From Chrysemys picta bellii (Eukaryota; Chordata; Testudines; Emydidae), in the NCBI RefSeq assembly GCF_011386835.1, contig NC_088792.1, positions 224,901,894 to 224,965,893 on the forward strand: DNA of 64,000 nucleotides, written 5' to 3'. Made by a program: the position numbers and the translations under genes. Position 1 is the first letter of the stretch. Every line of letters starts with the position of its first letter. A model generated the notes under the pieces. The model worked only from the letters and a program-made list of their open reading frames with translations. It was not told where the DNA came from and did not search any database. Shown here one piece after another: positions 11,343-22,049 of this stretch.

Positions 11343-11514
11343 GGGGCTTGTCTACATGGAAGTTAGCGCACAGCAAGCTAGGGTGTGAATTTAAAGTGAA
11401 CTAAGCTAAATTGCCCAAAGTGTGACATAAGTGTTTCCTCATGGGGAGTTATTGTGGAGTATTTAGTGCACTGTAAATTTACAACCTGACTTGCTGTGCA
11501 CTAACTTCCAGACC
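11343..11514. mobile_element. Long-TIR MITE, 172 bp
   Basis: The arms tggaagttagcgcacagcaa (from 11,357) and ttgctgtgcactaacttcca (ending 11,510) are inverted repeats that continue inward to about 37 bases with few mismatches. The left terminus gtctacatgg belongs to the same general TCTACA-end group as neighbours. No ORF. A clear 8-bp target duplication was not found. Confidence 0.7.
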
Positions 11515-11932
11515 TTAGTGAAATTTTTTTAACAACAAGGTTTGAAGGTGTGAAAAACACACAGAATAGAATCAAGCTAAAGAGAGATCTGGAGAGCTTA
11601 GAGAAGTGGTGTCTGCCTGAAAAGTGAAATCTTCACTTGAAAGATTCAAAGTGAAACCCTGCATCCAGGGAAATAAACAGCACATATACAAAATGGAGTG
11701 ACCTAAGAAAGCAGCCGGACAGAATGAGTTTGTATCTTGTCTCCTTTATATTTTCCTAATATAACTTTGTCTTTGCATTTAAGCCCCATAACTGTTGCAG
11801 GGCCCATGTAGGCTCAGGACTGGGAAACTGGGAGGGGAGAAGATCTATGCAAAAATCCTTCTCCTAAGTGGGACTTTTTATGAGAAGGAAGATCTAGTTT
11901 ATAGATAAGTATAGTTTGTAGCTAAGTATATT
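11515..11932. other. Unassigned stretch
   Basis: No gene or transposon recognised between the two inverted-repeat elements. Confidence 0.35.
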
Positions 11933-12004
11933 GAGTGAAATCCTGGCCCCATGGAAGTCAATGGGAATTTTGCAGTCAACTTCAATGGGGCCAGGATTTC
12001 ACCC
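11933..12004. repeat. Palindromic hairpin MITE
   Basis: The arms gtgaaatcctggccccat and atggggccaggatttcac-like sequence pair almost perfectly over about 30 bases around a short centre with gtcaatggg. The 72-base unit resembles those at 60,512-60,591 and 63,521-63,587. It has no coding content. An RNA copy would form a tight hairpin, but transcription is not shown. Confidence 0.75.
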
Positions 12005-12410
12005 ATAATATATAACATAGCAAAGAGTTTAGATTTCTTGAGAGACTCCTGAAGTTTTACTTATACTGGATTAAGTGTGTGGGGGGGGGGAGGGAGGAGA
12101 AATGGTTACAGTGATGTTCTAGTTCTTATCTCTGCTCCAGTTTCTCTTTTCTGCTTCAGTAGTTTTCAAAGCAATATATAATTGTAATAGCATGACATGC
12201 TTTCTTTTTGTTCTACTTGAATGATGTATAGTGAAGACAGATCTTGCTAACACACTGTTACTGGGAAAGATTTTGCTCGGTATTAAATTCACAATTGCCT
12301 TGTTTTCCAAGATGAAAGTGAGAAAATGTTTTCAGATTAGGACCATAAAAATCTTAGGGTTCTCTGAAAAACATCACAGAAAAAGGAGAATTCATGTGTG
12401 AATGCTATAC
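12005..12410. other. Unassigned stretch with G run
   Basis: Contains a ten-base G run at 12,081-12,090 after tgtgt. Nothing else recognised. Confidence 0.4.
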
Positions 12411-12622
12411 ATGGTGGGTGAAGTAATATCTTTTGTTATTTTACTATTCAAATCTTGTATTTAGCAGAGACACTTTGAGTTAATTTCCCAGACCTGAAGA
12501 AGAGCTCTGTGTAAGCTTGAAAGCTTGTCTCTCTCACCAATAGAAGCTAGTCCAGTAAAAGCTATCACCTACCCACTCTGTCTCTCTAATATCCTGGGAC
12601 TAACACAGCTAAAACATGAAAG
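12411..12622 (+). mobile_element. Long-inverted-repeat element (family A), terminal copy with hammerhead-like core
   Basis: The sequence from 12,480 onwards (gacctgaagaagagctctgt, then agcttgtctctctcacca, then taatatcctgggactaacac) matches the right arm of the element at 2,236-2,465. The left part (gtgggtgaagtaatatcttt) is the start of the opposite arm. At 12,494-12,522 the bases CTGAAGA, a GAGCT/AGCTT stem with a seven-base loop, and GAAA appear in the order of a hammerhead ribozyme core (CUGANGA, stem II, GAAA). Penelope-like retroelements carry such ribozymes in their terminal repeats, so a Penelope origin is my inference. One unpaired A precedes stem II, and stem III is not obvious. Confidence 0.6.
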
Positions 12623-14003
12623 AAACTAAAGAAGTTAGAGCTGGTGGAATACTACAGAAATTTGCCTGAGTATATGCTCTAATTTAATAATGAATTTGCT
12701 TATCCCGTGCTCACCTCTCTTTTGTGTCTTCTGTCTGTGAACATTCTAGCTATCAAGATTTTTCACACCAGTGTCCATGGAAATTGAATTTTCAGCTCCT
12801 ATGCTAGCCACTTGCAAATAATTACTTTTAAACTCGCACAAGCAGATGTTTGCACTGAAAAAGGTATATTTTACAAGGGATAAGAAACAGCAAAGGGTTA
12901 CCAGTCCTAAAACTAGAACTCTGACAGAGGAAATTATATGAGTTAGATGGGGATCCAAGTTGATCCTCTGGGAATCAGCACACACACGTGCATGTATTAT
13001 TTTTTGTCAGTTATTATGGAGATGGAAAAATTAAACAGAAGTAAAATGCACTTAGCCTCATTGTATGTGAGATGACATCCTGTTTAGCCCAATAAAGCCC
13101 TGGCACAAAGGCACCTAAATAATACAGACGATCTGCCTGCACTCTTTGTAGCTAGGACTGTGAGTGTCCATATAGTTACTTTATTTGAATCTGGTGTGAG
13201 AAAATACAATTTAAACATTGCTCTTCTGAATATTAAAGTAGCCTAATTTTTCTAGCAGTTGTGCCTTGGATAAGCTTTCCATGATGCAGAAAGGAAAAGG
13301 TTTAAAATATTCTATAATCCTATCTTTTCTGCTAACCTCTCCTTTTCTGAGATATTTGAAGCCCCAACTAATCAATAGAAAAGTTTGATGAAATATTCGC
13401 CTATTTTAGTCAATGGAACTACTCACACGATGGAAAGTTAAACAGTAAGTCATAAGTTTTGTGTAGGATTGGGGGCAAAGTGGGAATTTATTCTATTGAT
13501 TTAATATGAAACACTACATTTTTTCTTCCCAGCCTCACACCACTTCCTAAAGAAGTCTGGATTTCCTTGTGGTGAATATTTTAAATTATTCCAGTGAATG
13601 GGTTAAAAATTAGATGTTTAAGAGTGATTAAATTGTTAAAGTTTTTATTGGTTTTCAAATTTGGGTTGATGTCCCTTGGGTTTAATTTCCTTTTAAAAAA
13701 CGATGACCTTCAAATTTACCATGTGTAGACGTTGGTGATGTCTCCAGCGAATATTATATGTTGAATGTAATAATTAAAGAAAATGTTTAGTTACATTTAG
13801 ATATAGCTACTTGAATTTATGCCAAGGAATTTTATGACTAAGACTAACAAAAACATGCATTTTTCTACACATAGGGATGCTATTCCGCTATGGATGGGAA
13901 AGGCTTTTTTCTACAAACAAGCAAGCATTTTAATACAGCTGGGAAAGCAATTTTTCTAGAGTGAAACCAATGTAAAATACATAAAACTAAAGCTACAGCC
14001 AGT
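12623..14003. other. Unassigned AT-rich stretch
   Basis: No element ends or coding frame stand out. The part from about 13,600 to 13,830 is repeat-poor and could be unique sequence. Confidence 0.4.
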
Positions 14004-14011
14004 GTATAGAG

Positions 14012-14347
14012 CAGGGGTCGACAACGTTTGGCACGCGGCTCACCAGGGTAAGCACCCTGGCGGGCTGGGTCAGTTTTATTTACCTGCTGACGCGGCAGGT
14101 TCAGCCGATCGCGGCCCCCACTGGCCGCGGTTCACCGTCCCGGGCCAATGGGGGCGGCGGGAAGTGGTGCGGGCGAGCGATGTGCTGGCCGCGGCTTCTT
14201 GCCACCCCCATTGGCCTGGGACAGCGAACCGCGGCCAGTGGGGGCCGCGATCGGCCGAACCTGCCATGTCAGCAGGTAAATAAAACTGACCCGGGCCGCC
14301 AGGGTGCTTACCCTGGCAAGCCGTGTGCCAAACGTTGCCGACCCCCG
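14012..14347. mobile_element. Complete hAT MITE with perfect 8-bp target duplication
   Basis: The ends caggggtcgacaacgtttgg and ccaaacgttgccgacccccg are inverted repeats, and the octamer gtatagag flanks both sides (14,004-14,011 and 14,348-14,355). The whole 336-bp unit is a near-palindrome: left-arm blocks (agggtaagcaccctgg, tttatttacctgctga, gatcgcggcccccactgg) recur inverted in the right arm. It is very rich in C and G compared with the flanks. An 8-bp duplication and CAGGG-type ends are diagnostic of hAT. Short ORFs inside are by-products of base composition. Confidence 0.95.
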
Positions 14348-14355
14348 GTATAGAG

Positions 14356-14619
14356 CCCAGGACAAGATATTAAATCAAGGCCCCTCCAGTGCTCAGCCTT
14401 TCACAGTGGTCTCCCCTATCCCCCTATATCTTTTCTGGCAGCTGTAGTGCCTTCCACTGGAGAATCCATGTCCTCCTTGTTTCTGCCACTCCAAACTCCG
14501 GTGCTTTTAGACTGCAGCAAAGCCACACCCCTATATTCACCACCCACACTCAGGGACAAACACTCGCAGAACCACTAGCATCCACACCCAATTAAATTCA
14601 GTTCAAAATAATACTTCAT
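14356..14619. other. Unassigned, moderately GC-rich stretch
   Basis: It lies upstream of an L2-like tail and may be the coding part of the same LINE, but no motif is clear. The 68-codon frame at 14,389 is not recognisable. Confidence 0.3.
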
Positions 14620-14740
14620 TCCTTAGGCTGCAGCTTCTCAAGGCAGGGCCCATCTCTTCAGGAGTGTCTGAAAAGCACCTGGCACACAGTGGGTGAGAGT
14701 GTACACAAAACAAATGAATAACCTACTAATAGTAATTGGT
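14620..14740 (+). mobile_element. L2-like LINE/SINE tail
   Basis: The pattern gcagcttctcaaggcagggc, then agcacctggcacaca, then an A-rich end matches the conserved 3' tail of vertebrate L2-type elements (gcaggg...gcacctggcacatagt). No poly-A; the end decays into cctactaatag. Confidence 0.45.
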
Positions 14741-15217
14741 GTGACAACCTGTGGAAGTGCTGCAAAAGTGTAGGAGACAGAACGTCCAAGTCTCTGTCAG
14801 AGGCAGGTACAATCTGCCCATGATAGGCTGTAAGGGCAATCTGATCCTTTCACTTCCTCAGTAAGAACACACTTACTCTCAATGAGTTACTACATTAACA
14901 GGGGTATATAATGGCTGCTGTATCTAATTTGGAGCTCAATTTCTGCCCAATATGGCATGCTTCAGGAAGGTGCAATCTGTGGTTATCCATTGCTGCTCTG
15001 CATTGTATAAGTTATTAATGGCTTCAAATAAAGATGATTTGGAGGATGCTGTCTCCATAGAAACTGGCAGCTGACCAAACCCAAGAGGAAATTTCCCTGC
15101 TCCCTTCTCCTTCACTGAGGAGAACGTTCTCCTCATTGACTAGTAACAGTTTGGTTTTGGTGCCTATTTTCTCTCTCCTTCATTATTAACTGTTAACTTT
15201 TTTTGTCTACTTAAAAA
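14741..15217. other. Unassigned stretch
   Basis: No gene or element ends recognised before the truncated hAT copy. Confidence 0.35.
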
Positions 15218-15408
15218 CAGGGGTTGACAACGTTTGGCACGCGGCTCGCCAGGGTAAGCACCCTGGTGGGCCGGGCCAGTTTTATTTACCTGCTGATACG
15301 GCAGGTTCGGCCGATCGCGGCCCCCACTGCCCGCGGTTCGCCGTCCCGGGCCAATGGGGGCGGCGGGAAGCGGCGTGGGCGAGCGATGTGCTGGCCGCGG
15401 CTTCTCGC
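15218..15408. mobile_element. hAT MITE, left half only
   Basis: This copy is almost identical to the left half of 14,012-14,347, from caggggttgacaacgtttgg to ctggccgcggcttct. It stops a few bases past the centre of the palindrome, and the right arm is missing. No target duplication is possible to score. The break at the hairpin centre suggests loss by aberrant repair or replication at the fold. Confidence 0.85.
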
Positions 15409-16065
15409 TTACTCCACATCAGTGCAGTGTTAGATGCGTAGAGTTATATATGGAAAGAATGGGGCATTAACGCTGCTTTGTGTCACTGCAGCAGCAAAAC
15501 ACAGAGCTAAAGACAGCCATGACTTTTTCAAAATTACGCCAGATACCGGTACCATGGCTGGCTGGCTCTAGGATCAGGGGATCACAAAGGGATAACCTTC
15601 ACATACACCATTTCCTGAGCTACACAGAGCACACCAGACACAGGGCAGGATATGGGCCATAATCTCTCAGATTTAAAGTTCATGAAGCCCATATTATTCA
15701 GAGACCTTTCTGTAGTTTTTTTGTATATTTACAAAGAGCATTGTGGAATTTTTCTTGCATTCAATTATTTTGTGTGGCAATATACATATATTGTGACAAT
15801 GTTTTCTGATATATGTAGAACAAGTGGAGAGATTTCTAATATTAGTGAAAGAACCGTACCTCTGGATTCCTATATTTGTAGGGTGGTATTTTTGTGTTTT
15901 TTTATTGTTTAGGAATGTGCATCATCAACTCCATGTTCACACACATGTAGTCTTTGAATTAGATATACAACATTCTGTGAACCAATAAAGTGAATCAGGG
16001 TTAACGGAGTGTAAATTGCTTGCCTTGATTTTATTTCTATCTCTTGAAATTAATTAAACATAGCC
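15409..16065. other. Unassigned stretch
   Basis: No gene. AT-rich with long T tracts around 15,710-15,910. Confidence 0.35.
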
Positions 16066-16197
16066 AGGGAGGTGGAGTTACTACATTGATGGAAGAACCA
16101 TTTCTGTTGCTGTAATAATTTCCCCATAGCATCTGCAGTGGCATAACTGAGGCACCCCAGTATGCTGCTGTAACCCCCTTTGTGTAGATAAGCCCTC
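16066..16197. mobile_element. Degenerate MITE related to 9,791-10,003
   Basis: It shares the block order ctacattgatggaag, gctgtaataatt, tctgcagtggc and gctgctgta with the 9.8-kb copy, and ends with tgtgtagataagccc, a worn TCTACA-type terminus. Confidence 0.5.
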
Positions 16198-16641
16198 AGA
16201 CACCTGGTTTGCTCATTTCCTTACTCTCAAGATCACAGGTGGGAAATGGGGCAGGGTGTAACCAGACAGTACAATCCTCTGCATTCATATGAGGCGTATA
16301 TCTTCTCAGCCTTTTCTGTGGCCTTACTACCACTAGGTAGGAGAAACCTGGCACTCAAACAGCAGTACTCTCCTTTTATTATTTGTAAATATACAATGCT
16401 CTAAATGCCTTCTTGAAGTTATTGAGGTGTCAGGTTCCCATGTGCTCTTTATCTTGCACATTGCTTTTTACCCACTGCCTGCATGCACATTATACTGCAC
16501 CTCTGCTTTGCAGGCTCAAGCGTGGAGTGTACACTGACAAGGTATAATAACTAAGGGTGAATGTTTGTCATGGCCATGTCTTCTGTGATAGAACCCGTGA
16601 CTTTTGTTTTTCTTTATCCAATAAATAGTAATAGTCTGTGG
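16198..16641. other. Unassigned stretch
   Basis: No gene or repeat recognised. Confidence 0.35.
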
Positions 16642-16649
16642 CACCAGGA

Positions 16650-17444
16650 TAGGGTGACATGGGGTCTGTTTTTTGAACAGAACACCCGGTCAAAAAGGAA
16701 TCCTGGTGGCTCTGGTCAGCACAGCTGACCGGGCAGCTGACTGTCCGGTTAGCGGCTCCACAGAGTGGGGCTGGCAGACTAACTGCTAGCCTTCGCACCA
16801 TGCAGCTCCTGGGAAGCAGCTGGCATGTCTCTCTCCGGCTCCTATGCATAGGGTCCGCCCGGGGACTCCACATACTGCCCCCACCCCAAGTGCTGCCCCC
16901 GCAGCTCCCATTGGCAGTGAATCAAAGACTCGGCAGCACACACAGCTGCCTAGCTGCACCTCCATGTAGAAGCCAGAGGGGAGACATGCTGCTGCTTCGA
17001 GAGCTGCTTGAGGTAAGCGCGTCCCATTGCCTGCACCCCTGAACCCCTCCATGCCCCAACCCTCTGTGCCAGCTCTGATCCCCCTCCTGAACTCCAAACC
17101 CCTCAATCCAAGCCCAGAGTCCCCTCCTGCACCCCAAATCCCTCATCCCCAGCCCTACCCCAGAGCCCTCATCCCCCCCAACACCCTGCCTCAGGCCAGA
17201 GCCCCCTACTGCACCCCAAACCCCTCATCACTGGCCCCACCCCAGAACCTGTTCCCTCAGCCAGTGCCCTCACCCCCTCCTGTACCCCAGCCCCCTGAGC
17301 CAGCCCAGTGAAAATGAGTGAGGAAGGGTGGGGAAAGCGAGCAACAGAGGGAGAGGGGATGGAGTAAGCAGGGCGGGGCCTCGGAGAAGGTGCGGGGCAT
17401 AGGCAGGGCAAGGGTGTTCAGTTTCATGCAAGTTGGCAACCCTA
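16650..17444. mobile_element. 795-bp hAT-like element with near-perfect 8-bp target duplication
   Basis: The ends tagggtgacatggg and agttggcaacccta are imperfect inverted repeats (TAGGGTgaC / TAGGGTtgC). The flanks caccagga (16,642-16,649) and caccagca (17,445-17,452) differ at one of eight positions. The left part has gtcagctgaccgg-type short palindromes. The right part (17,030-17,300) is a run of degenerate units of about 40 to 50 bases, each with gccccctcctgcacccc-like sequence. Several overlapping ORFs on both strands, some proline-rich, arise from these units and are not genes. Confidence 0.85.
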
Positions 17445-17452
17445 CACCAGCA

Positions 17453-18974
17453 CCCCTTGACTACTAAGCAAGGCTCCTCCATGAATTTTTTACAAGAGTG
17501 GGCCTCTGTATAAGCCTGCACCAAAGTTCACTGAAGACCATGTAAAAAAATTGCCATTGATTGCAGTAGGGACCAGATCAGACCCTATATGGAGTTTGGG
17601 TTTTTAAATATTTAAAACTATTTATTACATAAGTTGAAAACAATTATTATAAAATGAATATTTGACTTCTCATAGTTTCCCATAACTCATTAATTAAAAC
17701 ATTGTAAGCTGTGAGTCTTTACCATGACAACCAACCAGCCTTGATTGTCTTCTTCAGTTTGAAGTCAGGATGACGAGACCCTTCCTAGAGGCTGACAGAA
17801 CCTTTGCAAGGCCAGATGACTTCTCTTCCAGTGGCAGTACACAAACTACCCACAACCCTCTCTCCAATCAGCAGCCACTCCAGCTAGTCCCATCCAGAAT
17901 TCTAGATAGTTCTATCCCCTTCTTACTGTTTTTCTAGCAAGCCTAATAGTCATAACAAGTACCCTGATGTTTCCATCACTTAACTTTTTAGCATAGCTAA
18001 AGTTTTCATTCTCAGATTGAAATTCATGTAAATGGCTCAGAGCAACACATACATTTTAAAAAACTGGCCAGGGTGGGAGTGGGAAAAGAGCCCTCCACAC
18101 AAAGACCAAGACCCCCCAGATCACATTGTCTGTAGCCAAAGCATTATCAAAACCTCCAAAAAGCTAAATTGAGCACTTGCAATCATTTCTATAGATTACT
18201 CTCATCATGTATAATATATTGCAATTTTTGAACATTTGACTTCCTGGTTATTTCAAGTGAACACAAAGCAGACCTGTCAATAGATCCTGAGCCACAAAAA
18301 CATTACACGGCTATACTGAACAATACTATTATATCTAAATGACTATATTATGGATATTACAGATTGATGTAAGGTTGTTGCAAAGGGAATGAATCTTTGA
18401 GTTTTGCAAGTTTGTACTTTAATCATATGAGAAAAATGCATAAAGTCAATAAATCATATTTAATCATCCACAACAGACTGAGTTCCCAGTGAAGAGCAGT
18501 GTAGTTTTATTGAATTTTGAGCATCCTCTTGAAAAATTAGTGGCTGTCAGAAATGAAAATTTCTTACAAACAGGTAATTATTCATAATGAGTACCACAGA
18601 ATTCTCTCATTTTCTTTAGTAAGTTGCTTCAAGACTTCTATATTGACAGGTTATATACAAAACTATAAGCAAAGAGCACAATGAAATGCTCACCTGTTTG
18701 AGCTGGTGGGTGTTTGATCTGTATTATAACAATGTCTGGTTTTTGCAATTTAATAGACCGATCTTCAGAGCCTTATGTTACTTTTAAAAATACATTTATT
18801 TTCTCTCTCAGCTGTCATTCCTGGAAATGATTAATTGTAGTCCTTAATAGTTCACATTTTGCCCTAGGCTGACTTGTGTGAAGTGATGCAGATTGAATAT
18901 GCAGTTCTTAGTAAAAAAGAGATTAAAACGTGGAGGGCTTTCACAACTACAACAACTGTTTTCTTTCCCTTTTG
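17453..18974. other. Unassigned stretch
   Basis: No gene seen. AT-rich, with a weak tgcagtagggaccagatcag motif at 17,560 reminiscent of the palindromic MITEs. Confidence 0.4.
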
Positions 18975-19721
18975 TATGTGTAAGCAGAGTCAGGATGAGC
19001 TCTACCCTGACATCTGGTGGTGAATTATGGCGAGGGTAGAAAAGAACTCCAGGGGCTGATCTTGTTTGCATAGGCACACCCACTCGCCTGGCATGAAACC
19101 ACAGCAACTCAAAGTGGTTACTTTGGCTGGTGTGGGATCCCCAGTTTCTCTGTTATTGGGGCAGGAAGAATAAAGTTTTGTTACCCTGATTCTGTGAATC
19201 AAGGCCAGTGGAACTGTTGTATGACAGAAGGACTGAGTGAGTCATTCACCATTACCTAAGTAGCATTTGCTTGACAAGGGGCATGGGTTACAAAACCCAG
19301 TGAATTGAGAGAGGATGGGGACAGGTATTTGTACCTGATGGTGTGGCCCCCTCCCCAAGGGGGTTGAAACACCAATTGCACTACCTCCTCTCTCCACTGT
19401 TGAATGTCAGAGCTAACTTTGATTCCCTTAGGAGTCTAGTTACAGACTGCTGAGCTGAGTTCGTTTTGGGCCAATAGTGCACCAGCACTGGGGCTCCCCT
19501 ACTACTAGCTGAAATCACTAAGAGCTGAAATCACAAAAGAGCTAAAGCTATTTAAGAGCTGAGATCACTGAGGCTGTGTTAACTAGTGGGGGAGCCTGAA
19601 GCTATAGCTAAGCTAACTTAGCTTAGCGGGGAGTGAGCGGAGCGGAGCGGCTGGAGGAGCAGCTAGCAGAGCAGAGCCTTGTGGGAGCGGCCCAAGGGAC
19701 GGCTGGAGTGGAGCGGAGCGG

Positions 19722-19862
19722 AGCGGCTCACAGGTCGGTGAGCGGAGCGGAGCGGTGCAGCTCACAGGTCGGTGAGCGGAGCGGAGCGGCTCACAGGTCG
19801 GTGAGCGGAGCGGAGCGGAGCAGTGCGGCTCACAGGTCGGTGAGCGGAGCGGAGCGGAGCAG
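19722..19862. repeat. GAGCG pentamer / ctcacaggtcggtg tandem array
   Basis: The 14-mer ctcacaggtcggtg starts at 19,727, 19,761, 19,790 and 19,829, and the gaps are filled with two to four GAGCG pentamers plus short variants. Unit length therefore varies (34, 29, 39 bases) by pentamer count. It lies inside the solo LTR and probably differs in length between alleles. Confidence 0.9.
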
Positions 19863-20270
19863 CTGCCAGAGCAGTTCGTGGGACTGTGGATGGAGTGGAG
19901 CAGTTCGTGGTGAAGGCTGCAGTGGAACCCCACGGAGAAGCAGCCGGTTGGCCTCGGATCACGTAAGGTGCCCCTTAACACCCTGCTCACCCCCCCCCCC
20001 TTGAACTCTGGGGCTGCACTGATCATGGACAGAGACTTTGGGGGGTTGTCAGACTTTTGGGACTTTTGTGATTCTTGGGTTGCTGGACCCAAGAGACTTT
20101 GGGATTGGTGGACTTTTGGGACTTTGGTGATTCTTGGGTCGCTGGTTTCAAGAACCAACGGGAGAGGACATGGCCCAATTTGCTGGGGTGGGTCTTCGCT
20201 CATGGTTTGGTCTAAAAACTCTAGTTGTGGTGTTTTTTCCATTTAATGCTGATGTTGTTTACCTCATGTT

Positions 20271-20276
20271 ATTAAA
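20271..20276 (+). promoter_or_regulatory. ATTAAA polyadenylation-type hexamer of the LTR
   Basis: An ATTAAA hexamer lies about 200 bases before the LTR end, followed by a t-rich ttttctgttac stretch. Position and orientation fit the R/U5 region. Confidence 0.4.
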
Positions 20277-20479
20277 CATTTTCTGTTACACTCAGACTCC
20301 GTGCTTGCGAGAGGGGAAGTATTGCCTCTTAGAGGTGCCCAGGGGGTGGTATGTAATTGTCCCAGGTCACTGGGTGGGGGCTCGAGCCGGTTTTGCATTG
20401 CGTTATTGAAACGGAACCCCTAGATACAGAACCCGGCCCTTGTTGCTGCCAACTTAGATGGGCAGAAGGGTTACATATG

Positions 20480-21531
20480 TTTTCTGAGAAATCCCCCCAG
20501 CTTTGATCTTTTGTCTCCATAAGAGTCTCCATATTTCAACAAGGGTGGAGCAGCTTTGAGGGTTTTTTAGGAGCATTTCCAATGAATTTGCTATACCTAA
20601 TTTTATGAACAAAACAATTCATCAGTTATACCTTACTGTTAAAATACGACCATATATTGTCTATATATTCTCAGCTTGATCCGGAGAGGTGCAGAGCACC
20701 CCTGCAAAGTCCTGGGTGCCCTCAACTTCCAGTCCTGTCAATAGAAATTGAAGGTTACAGCATATTGCAGGATTGAGCCTTTTTGTGATAAATCACTGTC
20801 TGTAGACCACAGAGCAAAAATAGTGGCTGCTGTAATAAACCTGAGGCTTATAAACCTGAAAGACATTAATCTTCTTTTATACAAAATAACAATAATCATG
20901 GGAAGAATTTTAAGTATCTAATCATACCTATTAAGTCAACTTTATGTTCAATATTATAGTGTTGTTAATGCATTTGATTATAATACATAATCATATTTGT
21001 TGTTTACAATAGACCTTGAGGAATTTTCCTGCATATGAAAAATAATTTTTAATTTTCAGTAATTAAAAATGGAATCATGTCTTTGCTTAATTGTATTAAT
21101 TACTCTTTTTGCTGGAAAAGAATTCCCCAGTTCATATGAATCTGAAGGTCACAACAGTAATTAGAACAAGCCTCATTTGTAAAAATAACTGTAGTTAAAA
21201 TACATATAATTATAAAGCAAAGTTTGAGGTAAACTTTATATCCTGATAGAGGGCAGGCAATTTCTGATCTAAAAACCAGACACAGTTTGCTCTGCCATTT
21301 CTTGTATTTAGTTGCTATCTTTTTTGTTAAGGATAAGTGAAATTGTACAAGTAATATCCCTGTATTTTTAAAAGTGTGGTAGTTTCTCTTTTCCAGAATT
21401 TTATTCTGTTCTGAGGTAAAACAGTGGGCTCAAATTAAAAGCAAATACAGGTTATCAGTATTTTGATCACTTTGAGCATACCCCAATTAAAGTGTTTCCA
21501 ACAAAAAGAAGACAAGTCTGAAGACAGAGGC
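20480..21531. other. AT-rich stretch with a candidate conserved non-coding part
   Basis: No gene. From about 20,880 to 21,260 the sequence is repeat-poor with clustered TAATTA-like cores (ttttcagtaattaaaaatg, ttgtattaattac, cagtaattagaac). This may be an enhancer-like element, but it is inference from composition. Confidence 0.25.
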
Positions 21532-21535
21532 ATAA

Positions 21536-21965
21536 TGTCGGGGTTGTTTCTGGGCCAGGACAAATAACTACTGAGACCTTGGGTAGGTATAACAAAATAA
21601 GTGGAGTTTATTACGTTTCACCCCCTTCAGACAGGGGGCCACCTACCATAGTCTTACCCCATAGCAACAAGCAAGGCACAGGTTGTAAACAATAGCCTCA
21701 CATCAGGCCTACCTTTCATCAGGGAGGTTCCAGCAGATATCAGTATCTCATGCAGTTCTTGGCTTCAGCCAGGCCTCTCACAGAGTGAGAGTTGGAAATC
21801 TGTTATCCTTTCCAGTCAGCCACCAGCTGAGCTGCACTCACCCATTTTAACCTCTCCCACCAAGGCTGACACCTATTGCAGGTGTAGCGGGGCAGGGCTG
21901 ATTGAGCCCTCAGCAGCTTTTTAACACTTTCCTGGCCAGTGCAGGGTATAGCATACCCCAACACA
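21536..21965 (-). mobile_element. LTR-like block, minus orientation
   Basis: Plus-strand ends TGTCGGGGTT and ATACCCCAACACA are compatible with TG...CA LTR termini read on the minus strand. tttatt at 21,609 is AATAAA on the minus strand, near the expected 3' end. The segment gtagcggggcagggctgatt resembles gtatagtagggcagggctaa at 59,710, so the two blocks are probably one family. Short matching flanks (cagag) lie slightly out of register, so the boundaries are uncertain. Confidence 0.5.
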
Positions 21966-22049
21966 GAGCAATCTGCCTTTCTTGCCCAGTTTGTCTCAAC
22001 CAAGCTATGCAGAAAAACAGACAACTGGAATCCAAGCAGTCTAATCAGA

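Larger units (their letters stand above)
18979..20475 (+). mobile_element. Solo LTR, about 1.5 kb, 4-bp target duplication
   Basis: The block starts TGTAAGCAG and ends GGGTTACA, the TG...CA ends of a long terminal repeat with a short TGTAA/TTACA inverted repeat. The tetramer tatg flanks it on both sides (18,975-18,978 and 20,476-20,479). A GAGCG-rich tandem array (19,700-19,862), a two-copy repeat of about 60 bases with cttttgggacttt (20,040-20,150) and an ATTAAA polyadenylation-type hexamer (20,271) fit a U3-R-U5 layout on the plus strand. No internal gag or pol flanks it, so this is a solo LTR left by recombination. ERV or gypsy origin is undecided. The 209-codon minus-strand ORF is a shadow of the array. 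Confidence 0.85.

Noticed and set aside
16568..17524. Cluster of proline- or glycine-rich ORFs on both strands
   Set aside because: All arise from degenerate C-rich units inside a hAT-like element.
19722..19862. CRISPR-like appearance of regularly spaced 14-mers
   Set aside because: The spacers are themselves GAGCG repeats of variable length within a vertebrate LTR. This is a tandem array.
19613..20242. 209-codon minus-strand ORF rich in Arg/Ser/Pro
   Set aside because: It is antisense to the GAGCG tandem array of a solo LTR. The repeats alone keep the frame open, and other frames over the array are open too.
21520..21970. cagag as a target duplication of the 21.5-kb LTR-like block
   Set aside because: The two copies do not abut the TG and CA ends in the same register, so it is probably chance.
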